From an uncultured Clostridia bacterium (lineage in GTDB: Bacteria > Bacillota > Clostridia > UBA1381): a DNA stretch of 22,210 bases. Positions 20,247-22,210 of the stretch are shown here, piece by piece. Both the position numbers and the translations under genes were made by a program. The notes under the pieces were generated by a model that saw only the letters and a program-made list of their open reading frames with translations, made no database searches and was not told where the DNA came from. Each line of letters starts with the position of its first letter. Within the stretch, counting starts at the first letter, position 1. The DNA lies in NCBI GenBank assembly GCA_934463455.1, contig CAKSJU010000029.1:1-22210 (forward strand), in the 5' to 3' direction.

Positions 20247-22210
20247 ATGGAAACGAACAATACAAAATACCCCGCATACCCTCTTATCACATGCGACCCT
20301 TATTTTAATGTTTGGTCAATGAGTGATAAATTATACGATGACCATACGCGGCACTGGACAGGCTCACAGCAATCAATGACCGGAATTATAACAATCGACG
20401 GTACCGCAAAAACATTTATGGGCAAAATGCGTCACAATCCTTTATACAATGATTGCGGTCCGAAACCTATAGAGCAAAAAAATGTAAGAGTTACTCCGCT
20501 TAAAACAATATACACATTTTCGGATGAATCGGTCAAGCTTGAAGTAACCTTTATGACCCCGCTGCTTCCTGATGACCTTAAGCTTTTGAGCCGCCCCGTA
20601 TCTTATATTTCATATAAAATCAAATCACTTGATTCAAAGAAACATAATTGCAGCATATATATGGACGTATCTTCACTTATGGCTGTTAATTCACCGGAAG
20701 ACAGTGTTGTCTTTACTGATTTTAACGGTGTGCTTTGCTGTGGCAGAGACAGAAAAGATATGCTGAAAAAAAGCGGTGACAATCTGCGCATTGATTGGGG
20801 ATATTTACATATTGCAGCCCCTTCCGGCAAACTCGGAATAACAGACGATTTCGCAAAGGTGGTCTATTATCGCGAAAATTGCATAATAGACAGAGATTTG
20901 TGTAACAAAGAAATTAAAGTCTCCTCCGACTATCCTGCTCTCTACTATACCAACGAATATGAAATTGATAATGCAGAAGTAACTGATTTTTTCTGCGTCG
21001 CATACAACGACATCCGCTCGCTTGAATATTTCGGCAAACAAATCGATGCGTATTACAAAAAAGACGGCGAAACCTTTACCGAAACGTTAAAAAAAGCAAT
21101 TGATGATTACAGTGAAATATCTAAAAAAGCAGATGAATTTGATAACAAGCTTTTAAAAATGGCTGAAAATATATCTTGTGATTACGCTAAAGTAATTTCA
21201 ATCGCATATCGCCAGACAATTGCCGCACATAAGCTTGCATGGGACGGTGAAGAAGCGGTTTTCGTCTCAAAGGAATGTTTTTCAAACGGCTGTGCCGCAA
21301 CTGTCGATATAACATATCCGTCAGCTCCTCTCTTCCTCATATTCAATCCTGATTTGGTTGAATATATGTTAAATCCAATATTCAAAATAATAGATAAGGG
21401 GTTATGGCCTTTCGAATTTGCTCCTCACGATGCGGGGCAATACCCCTGTGTAAACGGTCAGGTTTACGGACTTATTGCAGACGAACTTCTTTATAGCATG
21501 CAAATGCCGGTTGAAGAGTGCGGGAATATGATTTTATGCGCAGCTGCTGCATGCCGTGCAAAAAATGACACATCATATATTAAAAAACATTTTGATATAT
21601 TAAACCAATGGGCAGATTATCTTGTTGAATTCGGCTTTGACCCGGAAAATCAACTCTGCACAGACGACTTTGCAGGGCATTTGGCGCATAATGCCAATCT
21701 CTCCGTTAAAGCAATCATGGGAATTGCCGCATGGGGAATGGTATTAAAAATGCTCGGCAAAGATAATGATTCCGAAAAATACACAGATATCGCAAAAAAA
21801 TACGCTGCAAAATGGAAAAAAACCGCTTTCTCCGGCGACCATTACCGACTTGCATTTGACAAAGAGGACAGCTGGAGCATCAAGTACAATCTTGTATGGG
21901 ATAAGCTTTTCGGGCTCAATATATTCGATGAAGATATATTTACCGATGAGGTGAATTATTACATGTCAAAAATAAACAAATACGGACTTCCTCTCGATTC
22001 ACGAAGTGATTATACAAAAAGTGACTGGCAGATGTGGTCTACCGTTCTTTGCGATAACAAAGAATATACCGATGCAATAGTATCCGCAATGCTCAAAATG
22101 CTTGCCGAAACTCCCGACCCAATACCGTTTACCGATTGGTATTATACAAGTACCGCAATTCAAAGAGGCTTCCAGAACAGAAGTGTTCAGGGAGGATTGT
22201 TTATTAATAT
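20247..22210 (+). CDS. Glutaminase-A-like family protein (partial, cut by window edge)
   Basis: An open frame of 654 codons that runs off the right edge. ATG at 20247 follows AAGGAG. It matches the fungal GtaA-like family with DUF4964, DUF5127, DUF4965 and DUF1793 regions in order: YPLITCDPYFNVWSMSD and HWTG at the start, a beta-rich domain to about residue 290, then DAGQYPCVNGQVYGL, MPVEECGNM and LCTDDFAGHLAHNANLSVKA, which are the conserved blocks of an (alpha/alpha)6-type barrel. Fungal GtaA is annotated as glutaminase, but bacterial members sit in sugar-use loci and their substrate is not settled. There is no signal peptide, so it should be cytoplasmic, unlike secreted fungal forms. The divergent AraC-type regulator suggests inducible expression, probably by a glycan-derived signal. 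Confidence 0.85.
   Translation, partial: METNNTKYPAYPLITCDPYFNVWSMSDKLYDDHTRHWTGSQQSMTGIITIDGTAKTFMGKMRHNPLYNDCGPKPIEQKNVRVTPLKTIYTFSDESVKLEVTFMTPLLPDDLKLLSRPVSYISYKIKSLDSKKHNCSIYMDVSSLMAVNSPEDSVVFTDFNGVLCCGRDRKDMLKKSGDNLRIDWGYLHIAAPSGKLGITDDFAKVVYYRENCIIDRDLCNKEIKVSSDYPALYYTNEYEIDNAEVTDFFCVAYNDIRSLEYFGKQIDAYYKKDGETFTETLKKAIDDYSEISKKADEFDNKLLKMAENISCDYAKVISIAYRQTIAAHKLAWDGEEAVFVSKECFSNGCAATVDITYPSAPLFLIFNPDLVEYMLNPIFKIIDKGLWPFEFAPHDAGQYPCVNGQVYGLIADELLYSMQMPVEECGNMILCAAAACRAKNDTSYIKKHFDILNQWADYLVEFGFDPENQLCTDDFAGHLAHNANLSVKAIMGIAAWGMVLKMLGKDNDSEKYTDIAKKYAAKWKKTAFSGDHYRLAFDKEDSWSIKYNLVWDKLFGLNIFDEDIFTDEVNYYMSKINKYGLPLDSRSDYTKSDWQMWSTVLCDNKEYTDAIVSAMLKMLAETPDPIPFTDWYYTSTAIQRGFQNRSVQGGLFIN

Overview
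The window looks like an ordinary chromosomal stretch from a low-GC Gram-positive anaerobe of the Clostridia (Firmicutes). The grounds are AT-rich intergenic DNA, strong AGGAGG-type ribosome binding sites, consensus sigma-A promoters (TTGACA, 17 bp, TATAAT), GTG starts, a clostridial type of exported 'stalk' (copper-amine-oxidase-N-like) protein, and the rpsU-yqeY pair. No phage, transposon, CRISPR array or replication origin is visible.

Positions 1-14647 are almost entirely minus-strand. Reading right to left they hold: a two-gene glycolipid-type operon (MurG/UgtP-like glycosyltransferase and sugar nucleotidyltransferase, coupled by a TAATG overlap); dusB; typA followed by a small membrane protein of the PF06541 type; two adjacent paralogous one-pass membrane proteins, each with three copies of a ~40-residue repeat; a TIM-barrel amidohydrolase; a large exported SH3/stalk protein with a divergent MerR regulator; an iron-dependent lactaldehyde reductase (fucO-like) that is clearly more GC-rich than its surroundings; a doubtful 63-codon reading frame; and obg, followed by the first codons of another gene.

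Positions 14831-18972 are plus-strand: a free-standing glutamine-amidotransferase-like protein that has lost its catalytic residues, hpt (purine salvage), a compact intracellular GH78 rhamnosidase-like enzyme, a HIT-family protein, then rpsU, yqeY, tRNA-Thr(CGT) and tRNA-Ala(CGC), closed by a good terminator. After that an AraC-type regulator (minus) diverges from a large glutaminase-A-like protein (plus) that runs off the right edge.

Most genes are housekeeping. The points most worth a second look are: (1) the MerR gene whose divergent promoter has the diagnostic 19-bp spacer filled by a 22-bp dyad, predicting that it controls the exported SH3/stalk protein; (2) the pseudo-amidotransferase beside hpt; (3) the paired tri-repeat membrane proteins; (4) three operator-like direct repeats at 20-21-bp spacing over the fucO-like promoter; and (5) two near-identical promoters facing each other between the glycosyltransferase and the purine-salvage operon. 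I see no convincing complete novel system; these are leads, not demonstrations.
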